Assembly: GCF_008693385.1 (NCBI RefSeq)
Contig: NZ_CP044067.1
Location: forward strand, 2,647,501 to 2,711,500
Reading direction: 5' to 3'
Origin: Cupriavidus pauculus
GTDB taxonomy: Bacteria > Pseudomonadota > Gammaproteobacteria > Burkholderiales > Burkholderiaceae
DNA: 64,000 bases
The position numbers were made by a program, and so were the translations under genes. Position 1 is the stretch's first letter. Each line of letters starts with the position of its first letter. The notes under the pieces were generated by a model. That model worked only from the letters and a program-made list of their open reading frames with translations. It did not search any database and was not told the origin of the DNA. This document shows, piece by piece, positions 8,744 through 18,382 of the stretch.

Positions 8744-9766
8744 ATGAAGATCTGTATCTATGGCGCCGGTGCCATCGGCGGGTATCTGGGCGCCCAGCTC
8801 GCGCTGGCGGGTGCCGACGTCAGTTTTATCGCGCGCGGCCCGCATCTGGCCGCCATGCAGGCCAACGGCGTGCGGTTGCTGATCGAGGGGCAGGAACGCG
8901 TGGCCCGCGTCCGCTGCACGAGCGATCCACGCGAACTGGGCCCGCAGGACTACGTGTTCATCACGCTCAAGGCCCACCAGGTGCCGGGCGTGGTGGACCT
9001 GATGCAGCCGCTGATCGGTCCCCAGACCGCCATCGTCACGGGCGTCAACGGCATTCCCTACTGGTACTTCTACAAGCACGGCGGCGAATTCGCGGGCTCG
9101 ACGCTGGAGAGCGTGGACCCGGGCGCGAAGCAGTGGAAGGGCTTCGGCCCCGAGCGCGCGATCGGCTGCGTGCTCTATCCCGCCGCCGAGATCGAGGCGC
9201 CCGGTGTGATCCGGCACGTCTATGGCAAGAAATTCCCGATCGGGGAGCCCGATGGCAGCCGGTCCACGCGCGTGACGGCGCTGGCCGAGCTGATGGTTGC
9301 CGCGGACCTCGACGCACCGGTTCGCGACAACATCCGCGACGAGATCTGGCTCAAGCTCTGGGGCAACCTGTGCTTCAACCCGATCAGCGCGCTGACCCAC
9401 GGCACGCTGGACATCATCACGTCCGATCCCGCCACCCGCGCGCTGTCGAAGCAGATGATGCTCGAGGCCAAGGACATTGCCGAGCGCTTCGGCGTCCATT
9501 TCCGCGTGGACGTGGAGCGGCGGATCGATGGCGCGGGTGCGGTGGGCGCGCACAAGACGTCGATGCTGCAGGATCTGGAGGCGGGGCGCGCGATGGAGAT
9601 CGATCCGCTGCTGACGGTGGTGCAGGAGATGGGCCGCATGCTCGGGCAGCCGACGCCGATGATCGACGCGGTGCTGGGCCTGGTCAAGCAGCGCGATCGC
9701 ATGGCGCAGACCGCGCTGGCGCCCGCGTCGGCGCCGAACGACGCGAAGGTGGCGCGCGCGGCATAA
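8744..9766 (+). CDS. 2-dehydropantoate 2-reductase family oxidoreductase (PanE/ApbA-like)
   Basis: 340 residues. The N-terminus [16 protein letters not shown] is a Rossmann NADP-binding motif, and the family segments [18 protein letters not shown] and the C-terminal [20 protein letters not shown] are clear; this last helix carries the conserved Lys and Glu of ketopantoate reductases. PanE reduces ketopantoate in pantothenate synthesis, but the gene lies at the edge of an oxalate locus and behind its operator. A role in reducing a related 2-oxo acid, or in supplying CoA for CoA-dependent oxalate breakdown, is inference. GAGGAG lies nine bases before the ATG. Confidence 0.85.
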   Translation: MKICIYGAGAIGGYLGAQLALAGADVSFIARGPHLAAMQANGVRLLIEGQERVARVRCTSDPRELGPQDYVFITLKAHQVPGVVDLMQPLIGPQTAIVTGVNGIPYWYFYKHGGEFAGSTLESVDPGAKQWKGFGPERAIGCVLYPAAEIEAPGVIRHVYGKKFPIGEPDGSRSTRVTALAELMVAADLDAPVRDNIRDEIWLKLWGNLCFNPISALTHGTLDIITSDPATRALSKQMMLEAKDIAERFGVHFRVDVERRIDGAGAVGAHKTSMLQDLEAGRAMEIDPLLTVVQEMGRMLGQPTPMIDAVLGLVKQRDRMAQTALAPASAPNDAKVARAA

Positions 9767-9785
9767 CCTTGCAGTGGCAGTGATG

Positions 9786-9800
9786 TGATATACCATATAC
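9786..9800 (+). promoter_or_regulatory. Oxalate-regulon operator, copy 2
   Basis: TGATATACCATATAC, the most divergent of the six copies. It lies in the 183-base gap between the reductase gene and the GntR gene at 9950, about 150 bases before that start. This position suggests that the GntR regulator controls its own expression. Confidence 0.65.
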
Positions 9801-9949
9801 GAAAGGCCGGTGGCGATATCTGATCGCCACCCGCGCGTCCCCGGAGGCAGAATTCATGAGCGAAACGCATGACGGCATGCCAAACTGCCATCTATCGTTG
9901 CGTGTGAAGTCTGCCGGGGACCGCGCGCCGGCCATCTACGAGTGCATTC

Positions 9950-10684
9950 ATGTCTGCCCAAAGCCAAACAGAAGTTCAGGACGTCACCCAGCCGCCAGGC
10001 GGTCTCACACTGGCGCTGCAGCCGATCAATGCGGGCGCCAGCCTGCGCGACCAGGCCTACGCGATGCTGCGCCAGGCCATCGCCGATGCCGATATCTACC
10101 AGTCGCGAGAGGAGGTGCGCCTCGACGAGCGCGTGCTCAGCGAAGCGCTGGGCGTGAGCCGCACCCCGATTCGCGAGGCCATGACGCTGCTCGAGCAGGA
10201 AGGCTTCCTGCGCACGGTGCCGCGCCGCGGCATCTACATCATGCGCAAGACCAAGCGCGAGATCGTCGAAATGATTCAGGTCTGGGCCGCGCTGGAAAGC
10301 ATGGCCGCGCGTCTGGCCACGCAGAACGCCACGGACGAGGAGATCGGCAAGCTGCGCCACATGTTCGACAGCTTCCGGGACTCGACACCGGCCGAGCATA
10401 TCGAGGAGTACTCGGACGCCAACATCGTCTTCCATCAGGCGATCGTGCAGCTGTCGAAGTCGCAGGTCATCATGGACCAGATCAAGAACATCTTCGTCCA
10501 TGTGCGCGCGATCCGAAAAATGACCATTTCCCAGAGCGATCGCGCCGCGCGTTCGATCGTCGACCATCTGCGGATCATCGAGGCACTGGAAAAGCGCGAC
10601 ACGGAACTGGCCGAACGGCTCGTGCGCCAGCATTCGCTGGACCTCGCCGATTACGTCGAGAAGCACTGCGACTTCCTGGACTGA
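9950..10684 (+). CDS. GntR family regulator (FCD subfamily), likely regulator of the oxalate regulon
   Basis: 244 residues. A leader of about 25 residues is followed by a GntR winged helix with DQAYAMLRQAIADADIY, LDERVLSEALGVSRTPIREAM and LLEQEGFLRTVPRRGIYI, and then an FCD helical domain (about 105-235) with the metal/ligand-site pattern residues in YSDANIVFHQAIVQLS and RQHSLDLADYVEKHC. It is encoded inside the oxalate locus, is preceded by one of six copies of a TGATATAYCA-type operator (a form FCD regulators commonly bind), and is followed by a strong terminator. I infer that it represses the locus until oxalate or a derived metabolite binds. Confidence 0.88.
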   Translation: MSAQSQTEVQDVTQPPGGLTLALQPINAGASLRDQAYAMLRQAIADADIYQSREEVRLDERVLSEALGVSRTPIREAMTLLEQEGFLRTVPRRGIYIMRKTKREIVEMIQVWAALESMAARLATQNATDEEIGKLRHMFDSFRDSTPAEHIEEYSDANIVFHQAIVQLSKSQVIMDQIKNIFVHVRAIRKMTISQSDRAARSIVDHLRIIEALEKRDTELAERLVRQHSLDLADYVEKHCDFLD

Positions 10685-10704
10685 CGACCCGCTCCGTCAT
10701 CGCG

Positions 10705-10742
10705 ATGCCCCAGCGCCGGCCCGGCGCTGGGGCATTTTTTTT
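10705..10742 (+). terminator. Rho-independent terminator after gntR
   Basis: A GC-rich hairpin with 14- to 15-base complementary arms (10705-10719 and 10721-10735, start ATGCCCCAGCG) followed by a run of eight T. A textbook intrinsic terminator for the GntR gene. Confidence 0.92.
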
Positions 10743-10803
10743 GGCCGAATCCTGATTGCTGCGTCGCAATATCGAAACTTGCCTGATTGGGGTTTAAACC
10801 CTC

Positions 10804-10832
10804 TTGCATCTTCGTGATATACCACATACTGT
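10804..10832 (+). promoter_or_regulatory. frc promoter with oxalate-regulon operator, copy 3
   Basis: The operator TGATATACCACATAC (10815-10829) lies 41 bases before the frc start. TTGCAT at 10804-10809 and TACTGT at 10827-10832 are spaced 17 bases apart as candidate -35 and -10 elements, so the operator fills the spacer, the position expected for a repressor. Confidence 0.65.
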
Positions 10833-10869
10833 ATGTCGAAAGAGCGAAACACAAATCAGGAGACGCATC

Positions 10870-12105
10870 ATGGAGCAACGCAAGGCCCTGGACGGCATTC
10901 GCATCCTGGACATGACGCACGTGCAAGCCGGACCTTCGGCGACGCAGCTGATGGCGTGGATGGGCGCCGACGTGATCAAGGTCGAAATGCCCGGGCGGGG
11001 CGACATCACGCGCAGCCAGCTGCGTGACGTGCCCAACGCCGACAGCCTGTACTTCACGATGCTGAACAGCAACAAGCGCAGCCTGACGCTCAATATGAAG
11101 ACGCCGGAAGGCAAGGCGCTGCTCGAGGACCTGATCCAGAAAAGCGACGTGCTCATCGAGAATTTCGGCCCGGGCGTGCTGGCCCGCGCCGGCTTCGGCT
11201 GGGACCAGATCCAGGACCTGAATCCGCGCATGATCTACGCGTCGATCAAGGGTTTCGGCCCCGGCCCGTATCAAGACTGCAAGGCCTACGAGAACGTGGC
11301 CCAGTGCATGGGCGGCGCGGCATCGACGACAGGCGAGGCCACCGGAATGCCGACGGTGACCGGTGCGCAGATCGGCGACTCGGGCACGGGCGTGCACTGC
11401 GTGGTGGGCATCCTCGCCGCGCTGCTGCAGCGCGAGCATTCGGGCCGCGGCCAGCGCGTGGAAGTGGCCATGCAGGACGCCGTGCTGAACCTCTGCCGCG
11501 TGAAGCTGCGCGACCAGCAGCGTCTGGATGCCGGCCCGCTGCGCGAGTACCCCAACGACCAGTTCGACGACCACGTGCCGCGCGCGGGCAACGCATCGGG
11601 TGGCGGCCAGCCGGGTGCCGCGCTGCGCTGCGCGCCGGGCGGTCCCAACGACTACGTCTACGTCATCATCCAGCCGCAGGGCTGGGAACCGCTGATGCGT
11701 CTGTGCGGCCGCGAGGAACTGATCACCGATCCGGAATTCGCCACGCCCGAAGTCCGCCTCAAGAAGCTCCCCACGTGCTTCGGCATCATCGAGGAATGGA
11801 CGCTGGGCCGCACCAAGTTCGAGGTGATGAACGCGCTCAACGGGGTGGACGTGCCGTGCGGCCCGATCCTGTCGATGAAGGACCTGATCGAGGACCGGAC
11901 GATGTACGAGCGCGGTTATCTGGTGGAGCTGGACCACCCGGCGCGCGGCAAGTACGTGCAGCTGGGCTCGCCGATCACGCTGTCCGACTCGCCGGTCGAG
12001 GTCGAGCGCTCGCCGCTGCTGGGCGAACATACCGACGAGATCCTCGAATGGCTGGGCCGATCGCCGGCGCAGATTGCGGCGCTGCGCGTCGCGGGAGCGA
12101 TCTGA
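10870..12105 (+). CDS. frc: Formyl-CoA:oxalate CoA-transferase (first copy)
   Basis: 411 residues, class III CoA-transferase family. [16 protein letters not shown] at the N-terminus, [12 protein letters not shown], and GDSGTGVH with Asp170 (equivalent to the catalytic Asp169 of the Oxalobacter enzyme) are present, and the active-site glycine loop reads SGGGQPG at about 243-249. The enzyme moves CoA from formyl-CoA to oxalate, giving oxalyl-CoA for Oxc. The ATG at 10870 has AGGAGA just upstream. A second, more Oxalobacter-like copy lies at 14961. The region 222-260 differs between the two, so their CoA donor or acceptor preference may differ. Confidence 0.92.
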   Translation: MEQRKALDGIRILDMTHVQAGPSATQLMAWMGADVIKVEMPGRGDITRSQLRDVPNADSLYFTMLNSNKRSLTLNMKTPEGKALLEDLIQKSDVLIENFGPGVLARAGFGWDQIQDLNPRMIYASIKGFGPGPYQDCKAYENVAQCMGGAASTTGEATGMPTVTGAQIGDSGTGVHCVVGILAALLQREHSGRGQRVEVAMQDAVLNLCRVKLRDQQRLDAGPLREYPNDQFDDHVPRAGNASGGGQPGAALRCAPGGPNDYVYVIIQPQGWEPLMRLCGREELITDPEFATPEVRLKKLPTCFGIIEEWTLGRTKFEVMNALNGVDVPCGPILSMKDLIEDRTMYERGYLVELDHPARGKYVQLGSPITLSDSPVEVERSPLLGEHTDEILEWLGRSPAQIAALRVAGAI

Positions 12106-12114
12106 CCCGAGGCG

Positions 12115-12159
12115 GCCGGCCCCGGCCGGCGCCTGCAAGCCACTGCCCCTGACAGGGGC
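12115..12159. other. Two consecutive hairpins in the frc-FAH gap
   Basis: GCCGGCC/GGCCGGC with a two-base gap (12115-12130) and GCCCCT-GAC-AGGGGC (12145-12159). Neither is followed by a T run, so they could slow or attenuate transcription, or stabilise the frc mRNA end, rather than fully terminate. Confidence 0.5.
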
Positions 12160-12219
12160 TCCCCTCAACGTGCAAAGCGCTGGTGCGACACGGTCGCGCC
12201 CGCCGGAGGAGCTTTTGCC

Positions 12220-13002
12220 GTGCAAACCTGGATTCGCTTCCGCCGCCCCGATGGCGACCTCGCCTACGGGCGGCTCGACGACAGCCATGCCGACCGCGTC
12301 ATGGAATTCGACGGCCCCGGCTATACCGATCCGCGCGCCACGGGGAACATCTACCCCTATGCCGCGCTGGAACTGGTGGCACCCTGCGAGCCCGGCAAGA
12401 TCGTGGCGCTGTGGAACAACTTCCACGCGCTCGCGGCCCGGCTCGAGAAATCGGTGCCCACGCATCCGCTGTTCCTGCTGAAGCCGGCGAGTTCGCTCGC
12501 GGGTCCCGGAGACGCCATCCAGCGTCCGAGCGGGTACACCGGCAAGATCGCCTACGAAGGCGAACTGGGCATCGTCATCGGCCGCCCATGCCGCAATGTG
12601 CCGCTCGCCGAGGCCGCCTCGCACATCTTCGGCTACACGATCGTCAACGACGTCACGGCGGGCGAACTGCTCAATGCCGACCCCAATTTTCCGCAGTGGA
12701 CGCGCGCCAAGGGCTCGGACACGTTCGGCTGTATCGGGCCGGCCATCGTCACGGGGTTCGACTGGCGCAGCGCCAGTGTCGTGACGCGGCTGGACGGCGT
12801 CGAGCGTCAGAACTACCCACTGTCCGACATCGTGTTTTCGCCCGAAGAGCAGGTGAGCCTGCTGTCGCGCGATATGACGCTGATGCCGGGCGACGTGATC
12901 GCCGTCGGCACCTCGATCGGCGTCGGGTCGATGAAGGACGGCGCCGTGGTGGCGGTGACGATCGATGGCATCGGGTCGCTGGTCAACCATATGAGCGGTT
13001 GA
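12220..13002 (+). CDS. Fumarylacetoacetate hydrolase family protein
   Basis: 260 residues. The C-terminal FAH fold is clear: FLLKPASSLAGPGDAI, YEGELGIVIGRPCRNV with the metal-binding acidic residues, YTIVNDVTA and KGSDTFGCIGPAIV, then GDVIAVGTSIGVGSM. Start is GTG at 12220 with GGAGGAG about nine bases upstream. Family members hydrolyse C-C bonds of 2-oxo acids, isomerise or decarboxylate oxaloacetate-like compounds. It sits between frc and oxc, so a dicarboxylic acid such as oxaloacetate is a reasonable substrate guess, but nothing in the sequence settles it. Confidence 0.87.
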   Translation: MQTWIRFRRPDGDLAYGRLDDSHADRVMEFDGPGYTDPRATGNIYPYAALELVAPCEPGKIVALWNNFHALAARLEKSVPTHPLFLLKPASSLAGPGDAIQRPSGYTGKIAYEGELGIVIGRPCRNVPLAEAASHIFGYTIVNDVTAGELLNADPNFPQWTRAKGSDTFGCIGPAIVTGFDWRSASVVTRLDGVERQNYPLSDIVFSPEEQVSLLSRDMTLMPGDVIAVGTSIGVGSMKDGAVVAVTIDGIGSLVNHMSG

Positions 13003-13079
13003 TCTCCGTAATTTCCCTTATCTAACCGGCAATTTCGGTCAAATGCTGCGCCGCACCGACGAAAGTTCACAATGAGTCC

Positions 13080-13113
13080 TTGCTGAGCTTGGATATATCA
13101 CATACCGTATTTG
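13080..13113 (+). promoter_or_regulatory. oxc promoter with oxalate-regulon operator, copy 4
   Basis: Operator GATATATCACATACCGTAT at 13092-13110. TTGCTG at 13080-13085 and TACCGT at 13103-13108 form a candidate promoter with a 17-base spacer, again with the operator between and over the promoter elements. The oxc start is at 13170. Confidence 0.7.
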
Positions 13114-13169
13114 CACGTCCTGAAGCAGAAGTCCTCTATCCCAGTCAATTCGTACAGAAGGATGCAACC

Positions 13170-14903
13170 ATGGCAGAAGTAGACAACGAGCTGCAGCGTC
13201 AAGCCGTCGAAGCGCAACAGGCGCAAACCGATGGCTTTCATCTGGTCATCGACGCGCTGAAGCTGAACGGCATCGAGAACATCTACGGCCTGCCCGGTAT
13301 CCCGGTCACGGATCTGGCCCGCCTGGCGCAGGCCAACGGCATGCGCGTCATCAGCTTCCGTCATGAGCAGAACGCGGGCAACGCGGCGGCCATCGCCGGC
13401 TTTCTCACGCAGAAGCCCGGGGTTTGCCTGACCGTTTCCGCGCCGGGCTTCCTGAACGGGCTGACCGCGCTGGCGAACGCGACCACCAACTGCTTTCCGA
13501 TGATCCTGATCAGCGGCTCGAGCGAGCGCGAGATCGTGGACCTGCAGCAGGGCGACTACGAAGAGATGGACCAGCTGGCCATCGCCCGCCCGCACGCCAA
13601 GGCCGCCTTCCGCGTGCTGCACGCCGAGGACATCGGCGTGGGCGTCGCACGGGCCATCCGCGCCGCCGTATCGGGCCGCCCGGGCGGGGTGTACCTGGAC
13701 CTGCCGGCCAAGCTGCTGGCGCAGTCGATGGAAGCCGAGAAGGGCCGCAACTCGCTGATCAAGGTCGTGGATCCGGCCCCGCGCCAGTTGCCGGCACCGG
13801 ACTCGATCGACCGTGCCGTCGCGCTGCTGAAGAGCGCCAAGCGCCCGCTGATCCTGCTGGGCAAGGGCGCTGCCTACGCACGCGCCGATGCGGACATCCG
13901 CGCGCTGGTCGAGAAGACGGGCATTCCGTATCTGCCGATGTCGATGGCCAAGGGCCTGATTCCCGATACGCATCCGCAGTCGGCCTCGGCCGCGCGCTCG
14001 TACGTGCTGGCGGAAGCCGATGTGGTGATGCTGGTCGGTGCGCGCCTGAACTGGCTGCTCTCGCACGGCAAGGGCAAGACCTGGGGCAAGCCGAAGCAGT
14101 TCATCCAGATCGATATCTCGCCGACGGAGATGGACAGCAACGTCGCCATCGCCGCGCCGGTCGTGGGCGATATCGGCTCGTGCGTATCGGCACTGCTCGA
14201 GAAGGTCGGCAACGGCTTCCCGAAGCCCGGCGCAGAGTGGCTGCACGCGGTGGACGAGAAGAAGGACAAGAACCTCGCGAAGATGGCAGAGACGCTGGCG
14301 AAGGAAGTGTCGCCGATGAACTTCCACGGCGCGCTGCGCGTGCTCAAGGATGTCGTCAAGGACAACCCTGGCATCTCGTTCGTGAACGAAGGCGCCAACA
14401 CGCTGGACTACGCCCGCGCCGTCATCGACATGTACGAGCCGCGCAAGCGCCTGGACGTCGGGACGTGGGGCGTGATGGGCGTGGGCATGGGCTACGCGGT
14501 GGCCGCGGCGGTGGAGACCAGCAAGCCGGTCCTCGCGCTGTGCGGCGATAGCGCGTTCGGGTTCTCCGGCATGGAGGTCGAAACGATCTGCCGCTACGAC
14601 CTGCCCATCTGCATCGTCGTGTTCAACAACAACGGCGTCTACAAGGGCGTCGATGTGAATCCGACCGGCGGCAAGGATCCCGCGGTCACGATGTTCGTCA
14701 AGGGAGCGCGTTACGACAAGATGATGGAAGCATTCGGTGGCGTCGGTCACAACGTCACCACCCCCGCGGAGCTCGAAGCCGCGGTGCGGGAAGCCCTGAA
14801 GTCGGGCAGGCCCACGCTGATCAACGCGGTCATCGACCCGAATGCGGGCACCGAAAGCGGTCGTCTGACCAACCTGAATCCGCAGAGCTCGGCCAGCAAG
14901 TAA
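13170..14903 (+). CDS. oxc: Oxalyl-CoA decarboxylase
   Basis: 577 residues, a thiamine-diphosphate enzyme of the acetolactate synthase fold. The N-terminal domain has the ThDP-activating Glu66 in [11 protein letters not shown]; the C-terminal domain carries the ThDP/Mg motif beginning [11 protein letters not shown] and ending VVFNNNG (about residues 459-490). The [18 protein letters not shown] start and overall length match known Oxc enzymes. It converts oxalyl-CoA to formyl-CoA and carbon dioxide in the cytoplasm. The ATG at 13170 is preferred over an earlier in-frame codon because the earlier one lies inside the operator. The second frc follows 57 bases downstream. Confidence 0.95.
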   Translation: MAEVDNELQRQAVEAQQAQTDGFHLVIDALKLNGIENIYGLPGIPVTDLARLAQANGMRVISFRHEQNAGNAAAIAGFLTQKPGVCLTVSAPGFLNGLTALANATTNCFPMILISGSSEREIVDLQQGDYEEMDQLAIARPHAKAAFRVLHAEDIGVGVARAIRAAVSGRPGGVYLDLPAKLLAQSMEAEKGRNSLIKVVDPAPRQLPAPDSIDRAVALLKSAKRPLILLGKGAAYARADADIRALVEKTGIPYLPMSMAKGLIPDTHPQSASAARSYVLAEADVVMLVGARLNWLLSHGKGKTWGKPKQFIQIDISPTEMDSNVAIAAPVVGDIGSCVSALLEKVGNGFPKPGAEWLHAVDEKKDKNLAKMAETLAKEVSPMNFHGALRVLKDVVKDNPGISFVNEGANTLDYARAVIDMYEPRKRLDVGTWGVMGVGMGYAVAAAVETSKPVLALCGDSAFGFSGMEVETICRYDLPICIVVFNNNGVYKGVDVNPTGGKDPAVTMFVKGARYDKMMEAFGGVGHNVTTPAELEAAVREALKSGRPTLINAVIDPNAGTESGRLTNLNPQSSASK

Positions 14904-14960
14904 TCCAATCCAGCCAACCCCGTTTTAGTTTCACCCCTCTATTCCAATAGGAGAGCGAAC

Positions 14961-16211
14961 GTGAACCTCCCACTCAACGGCATCAAGATCATCGACTTCA
15001 CGCACGTTCAGGCCGGTCCCGCCTGCACGCAGCTTCTCGCGTGGTTCGGCGCGGACGTCATCAAGGTGGAGCGCCCCGGGTCGGGCGACGTCACCCGCAC
15101 GCAGCTGCGCGACATTCCCGACGCGGACGCGCTGTACTTCACGATGCTGAACAGCAACAAGCGCTCCCTGACGCTGGACACCAAGAAGCCGGAAGGCAAG
15201 AAGATCCTCGAGCAACTGATTCGCGAGTCGGACGTGCTGGTGGAGAACTTCGGCCCGGGCGCGCTGGACCGCATGGGCTTTTCGTGGGACCGCATCAAGG
15301 AACTGAACCCGAAGATGATCGTGGCATCGGTCAAGGGCTTCAGCGACGGCCACCACTATGAAGACCTGAAGGTGTACGAGAACGTGGCACAGTGCGCCGG
15401 CGGCGCCGCGTCGACCACGGGTTTCTGGGACGGCCCGCCGACCGTGTCGGCCGCCGCGCTGGGCGACTCGAACACCGGCATGCACCTGGCCATCGGCATC
15501 CTGACCGCGATCATCGGCCGCCAGCAGACCGGCGAGGGCCAGAAGGTGGCCGTGTCGATGCAGGACGCCGTGCTGAACCTGTGCCGCGTGAAGCTGCGCG
15601 ATCAGCAGCGCCTGGACCGCATCGGTTATCTGGAAGAGTATCCCCAGTACCCGCACGGCACGTTCAGCGACGTGGTGCCCCGCGGCGGCAACGCCGGCGG
15701 TGGCGGCCAGCCGGGCTGGGTGCTGAAGTGCAAGGGCTGGGAGACCGATCCCAACGCGTATATCTACTTCACCATCCAGGGCCACGCATGGGAGCCGATC
15801 TGCAAGGCGCTGGGCCGGGAAGAGTGGATCAACGATCCGAACTACAACACGGCCAAGGCGCGCCAGCCGCATATCACGGAGATCTTCGACACCATCGAGC
15901 AATGGCTCGCCGACAAGACCAAGTACGAGGCCGTGGATATCCTGCGCAAGTTCGATATTCCGTGCTCGCCGGTACTGTCGATGAAGGAGATTGCCGAGGA
16001 TGAATCGCTGCGCAAGAGCGGCTCGATCGTGGAAGTCCCGCACAAGGAACGTGGCACGTACCTGACCGTGGGCAGCCCGATCAAGTTCTCGGGCATGAAG
16101 CCCGAGATCACCGGTTCGCCGCTGCTGGGCGAGCACAGCGCGGAAGTGCTGTCCGGTCTTGGCTACGGCGCCGAGGAGATCGCCCGCCTGCGCGAGGCGC
16201 AGGTCATCTAA
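14961..16211 (+). CDS. frc: Formyl-CoA:oxalate CoA-transferase (second copy)
   Basis: 416 residues, starting at GTG with TAGGAGAG upstream. [24 protein letters not shown], the catalytic Asp169 in LGDSNTGMH and the glycine loop NAGGGGQPG agree well with the characterised Oxalobacter enzyme, more so than the first copy. It is the expected partner of Oxc, with which it is cotranscribed (57-base gap, no terminator). Together they carry out the CoA-recycling oxalate cycle. It shares long identical stretches with the copy at 10870 (for example [20 protein letters not shown]), so duplication is likely, followed by divergence in the middle section. Confidence 0.94.
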   Translation: MNLPLNGIKIIDFTHVQAGPACTQLLAWFGADVIKVERPGSGDVTRTQLRDIPDADALYFTMLNSNKRSLTLDTKKPEGKKILEQLIRESDVLVENFGPGALDRMGFSWDRIKELNPKMIVASVKGFSDGHHYEDLKVYENVAQCAGGAASTTGFWDGPPTVSAAALGDSNTGMHLAIGILTAIIGRQQTGEGQKVAVSMQDAVLNLCRVKLRDQQRLDRIGYLEEYPQYPHGTFSDVVPRGGNAGGGGQPGWVLKCKGWETDPNAYIYFTIQGHAWEPICKALGREEWINDPNYNTAKARQPHITEIFDTIEQWLADKTKYEAVDILRKFDIPCSPVLSMKEIAEDESLRKSGSIVEVPHKERGTYLTVGSPIKFSGMKPEITGSPLLGEHSAEVLSGLGYGAEEIARLREAQVI

Positions 16212-16302
16212 GCTGGACGGCAGCACTGCCAGTGCCCCGATGGCAGCCACCGGTGTTTCCGGTGGCGCATCGGGGCATTCCCATCATTCCTCAGGAAAGA
16301 CC

Positions 16303-16749
16303 ATGCAGGCTGCGATCGACTACGAGCAACTGGTGACGGCCATCGGCGATGCCGTCGTCATCTCCGGTCCCGACGGTGCCATCACGTTGTGGAACCCGGC
16401 CGCCGAGTACATGTTCGGCTACACCCAGGAAGAAGCGCTGGGCAAGTCGCTGGACCTCATCATTCCCGAGCGCCTGCGCGCGCGCCATTGGGAAGGCTAC
16501 GACAAGACGATGGCGACGGGCCAGACCCGCTATGGCCACGATCTGCTCAAGGTTCCCGCGATCAACAAGAACGGCGATGCGATGTCGATCGCGTTCACCG
16601 TGGCGCTGTTGCACGGCGAGGGCGGGGCCATTACGGGCATCGTGGCCATCATCCGCGACGAGACCGCACGCTTCCAGGAGGAACGCGCGCTACGCAAGCG
16701 GATCGCGGAGCTGGAGGCCAAGGCGAGCGCCACGGCCAGTGCGGGCTGA
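16303..16749 (+). CDS. Single-domain PAS (S-box) protein
   Basis: 148 residues, nearly all one PAS domain: AIGDAVVISGPDGAITLWNPAAEYMFGYTQEEALGKS in overlapping parts, then IIPERLRARHWEGYDKTM, a PAC-like end GIVAIIRDETAR and a short C-terminal coiled-coil stretch QEERALRKRIAELEAKA. There is no output domain, so it must act through a partner or as a sensor subunit. The strong stem-loop after it closes the oxc-frc-PAS transcript. Its place at the end of the oxalate operon suggests that it reports redox, oxygen or a small molecule to another regulator; this is inference. Confidence 0.85.
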   Translation: MQAAIDYEQLVTAIGDAVVISGPDGAITLWNPAAEYMFGYTQEEALGKSLDLIIPERLRARHWEGYDKTMATGQTRYGHDLLKVPAINKNGDAMSIAFTVALLHGEGGAITGIVAIIRDETARFQEERALRKRIAELEAKASATASAG

Positions 16750-16757
16750 TAAAACAA

Positions 16758-16783
16758 GAACACCCCTTGGGAAAGGGGTGTTC
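16758..16783 (+). terminator. Terminator of the oxc-frc-PAS operon
   Basis: Perfect 11-base stem GAACACCCCTT / AAGGGGTGTTC with a four-base loop, followed shortly by a T run. It lies between convergent genes and could serve both strands. Confidence 0.88.
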
Positions 16784-16816
16784 CTGGGGTGTTTTTGACG
16801 TCGAGAGGCGGGTGTA

Positions 16817-17122
16817 TCAGTTCACGCCCGTCCGCATCGCGCGCAGGTAGTCGTTCTTCTTGTCGAAGATCAGCTGGCTCAGGAAGGCCGGTTCATAGGC
16901 CGTGAGCAGGTGCGCGTGGTATTCCTCGATATAGCGGCACACGCGCGTGCGTTCGCATTCGATGCCGCACAGCCATTCGAACATCTGCATGTCCCAGCGG
17001 AAGCGCAGGCCCAGCTCCATGAAGGCTGCGTTGAACGCGGCCAGTTGCATGTCGCGGTCCAGATGCGCGGCGGTGGTGCCGTCGTGCGTGACGGCGTGCG
17101 GGGCGGTTTGCAGTTGGTCCAT
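16817..17122 (-). CDS. Conserved-looking hypothetical protein, 101 residues
   Basis: Starts MDQLQTAPHAVTHDGTTAAH at 17122 with AAGGAGA upstream. The protein is soluble and probably helical, with the patterns FNAAFMELGLRFRWD, FEWLCGIECERTRVCRYIEEYH and YEPAFLSQLIFDKKNDYLRAM; it has three cysteines (in LCGIEC and RVC). I do not recognise a family. It follows the LysR gene on the same strand, with an inverted repeat in front that shares a ten-base word with the LysR upstream region, so it may be a LysR target. Confidence 0.75.
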   Translation of the reverse strand: MDQLQTAPHAVTHDGTTAAHLDRDMQLAAFNAAFMELGLRFRWDMQMFEWLCGIECERTRVCRYIEEYHAHLLTAYEPAFLSQLIFDKKNDYLRAMRTGVN

Positions 17123-17174
17123 ATTCGTCTCCTTCGTTGTGGGCTTCGTTGAAAGGAAGCTTAGTGGCGACGAA

Positions 17175-17226
17175 CCATTTACGATAATTAAAGTTTCATC
17201 GGAAAACCATAAGCCATCGTTTATGG
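17175..17226. promoter_or_regulatory. Candidate LysR binding region upstream of the 101-residue gene
   Basis: CCATTTACGAT (17175-17185) and ATCGTTTATGG (17216-17226) are inverted repeats with nine of eleven matches, flanking an AT-rich centre. CATTTACGAT, read on the other strand as ATCGTAAATG, recurs at 18187-18196 in front of the LysR gene. The spacing and AT-rich arms fit LysR-type binding sites. Confidence 0.5.
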
Positions 17227-18159
17227 ATGGCGGATCAGGCCTTCCACGCCAGTGATCTGCTGGATCAGCCGTGCGCCTTCCTCCATCAGGAAGTGCTTGA
17301 ACGCGAGCGCCACGGGCGGCAGCCGCTTGTTGCGGCGGTGAACCACGTACCAGTTGAGCATCACGGGAAAGCCCTCGATATCGAGCACGGCAAGCTTGCC
17401 CGTCTGCAATTCGAGGCCCACCGTATGGGCGGAGAGGAACGCGATACCCATGTTCGCGATGACGGCCTGCTTGATGGTCTCGGTGCTCTTGATCTCCATC
17501 GCGATGCGCAGGTTGGACAGCCGCCCCGCAAAGCCCTCCTGCATCGAGTTCCACGTGTCGGAGCCGCGCTCGCGCGAAACGAATGCCTCCTCCGCGAGCC
17601 CGGCGAGCGGAATATGGCGCTTGCCGACCAGGGGATGATTGGGCGCCGCGACAATGACGTACGGGTGCGGCGCGAACGATTCGGCGATCGTGTCGCCGCC
17701 TTCGGGCGGGCGCACCATGACCGCGAGGTCCGTGAGGTTGCCGCCGAGCTGATGCAATAATTCTTCGCGATTGTGCACCGCAAGATTTAAAGTCACGCCG
17801 TCATGACGACCCATGAATTCCGCAAGCAAGCGCGGAAAAAAATAGTCGCCCGCACTGATCACCGCGACATTGAGACGGCCTCCGGATATACCCTTAAGCT
17901 GCGCCATCGCATCTTCTGCCTCGCGGAATTGCTGAATGATGCTGCGGCTATAGTGCAGCATTTCCGTGCCCGCCGGCGTGAGGTAGATCCGCTTGCCGAG
18001 CTGCTCGAAAAGCGGCAGTCCAACGTGATGCTCGAGCTGCCGAACCTGTGTAGAAACAGCAGGTTGCGTAAGGTGCAGCTCCTCCGCCGCGCGCGAAAAA
18101 CTCAGGTGGCGCGCCACCGTTTCGAAGACCTTGAGTTGACGCAGCGTGGCATTTTTCAT
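17221..18159 (-). CDS. LysR family transcriptional regulator
   Basis: 312 residues. The N-terminal helix-turn-helix reads LRQLKVFETVARHLSFSRAAEELHLTQPAVSTQVRQLE in overlapping parts; the effector domain begins around residue 90 with GGRLNVAVISAGDYFFPRLLAEF. The overall pattern resembles the CbbR/CysB-like branch. It is divergent from the first OxlT-type antiporter at 18383 and upstream of the 101-residue gene, so it probably controls both. The effector is likely oxalate, formate or a C2 compound, by context only. Confidence 0.9.
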   Translation of the reverse strand: MKNATLRQLKVFETVARHLSFSRAAEELHLTQPAVSTQVRQLEHHVGLPLFEQLGKRIYLTPAGTEMLHYSRSIIQQFREAEDAMAQLKGISGGRLNVAVISAGDYFFPRLLAEFMGRHDGVTLNLAVHNREELLHQLGGNLTDLAVMVRPPEGGDTIAESFAPHPYVIVAAPNHPLVGKRHIPLAGLAEEAFVSRERGSDTWNSMQEGFAGRLSNLRIAMEIKSTETIKQAVIANMGIAFLSAHTVGLELQTGKLAVLDIEGFPVMLNWYVVHRRNKRLPPVALAFKHFLMEEGARLIQQITGVEGLIRHP

Positions 18160-18382
18160 TGCACCGTTTCCTGCAATCTATAAAGGATCGTAAATGATCA
18201 TAATAAAAAACTTTATGCTGTGGTGATCTAAGTTTGAAGTAGCATCAATTCCACAGATGCAACGTGCCGCAATGTCAGGCGCGCTCATTCAGTAGTGAAG
18301 AAACGAGGGCGCCATCCCCCACGATGTGTTGCCCGCGAGCTGCGCCACCAGAGCGCAAGACACTAATGCAAGGAGACACGAC
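18160..18382. promoter_or_regulatory. Divergent lysR-oxlT promoter region
   Basis: About 220 bases. The left part is AT-rich and includes ATCGTAAATG (18187-18196), also found near 17176 on the other strand, and the partial dyad GATCGTAAATGATC. This is the usual position of LysR regulatory and activation sites between divergent genes. The oxalate GntR operator was not seen here, which separates this antiporter from the one at 21768. Confidence 0.5.
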
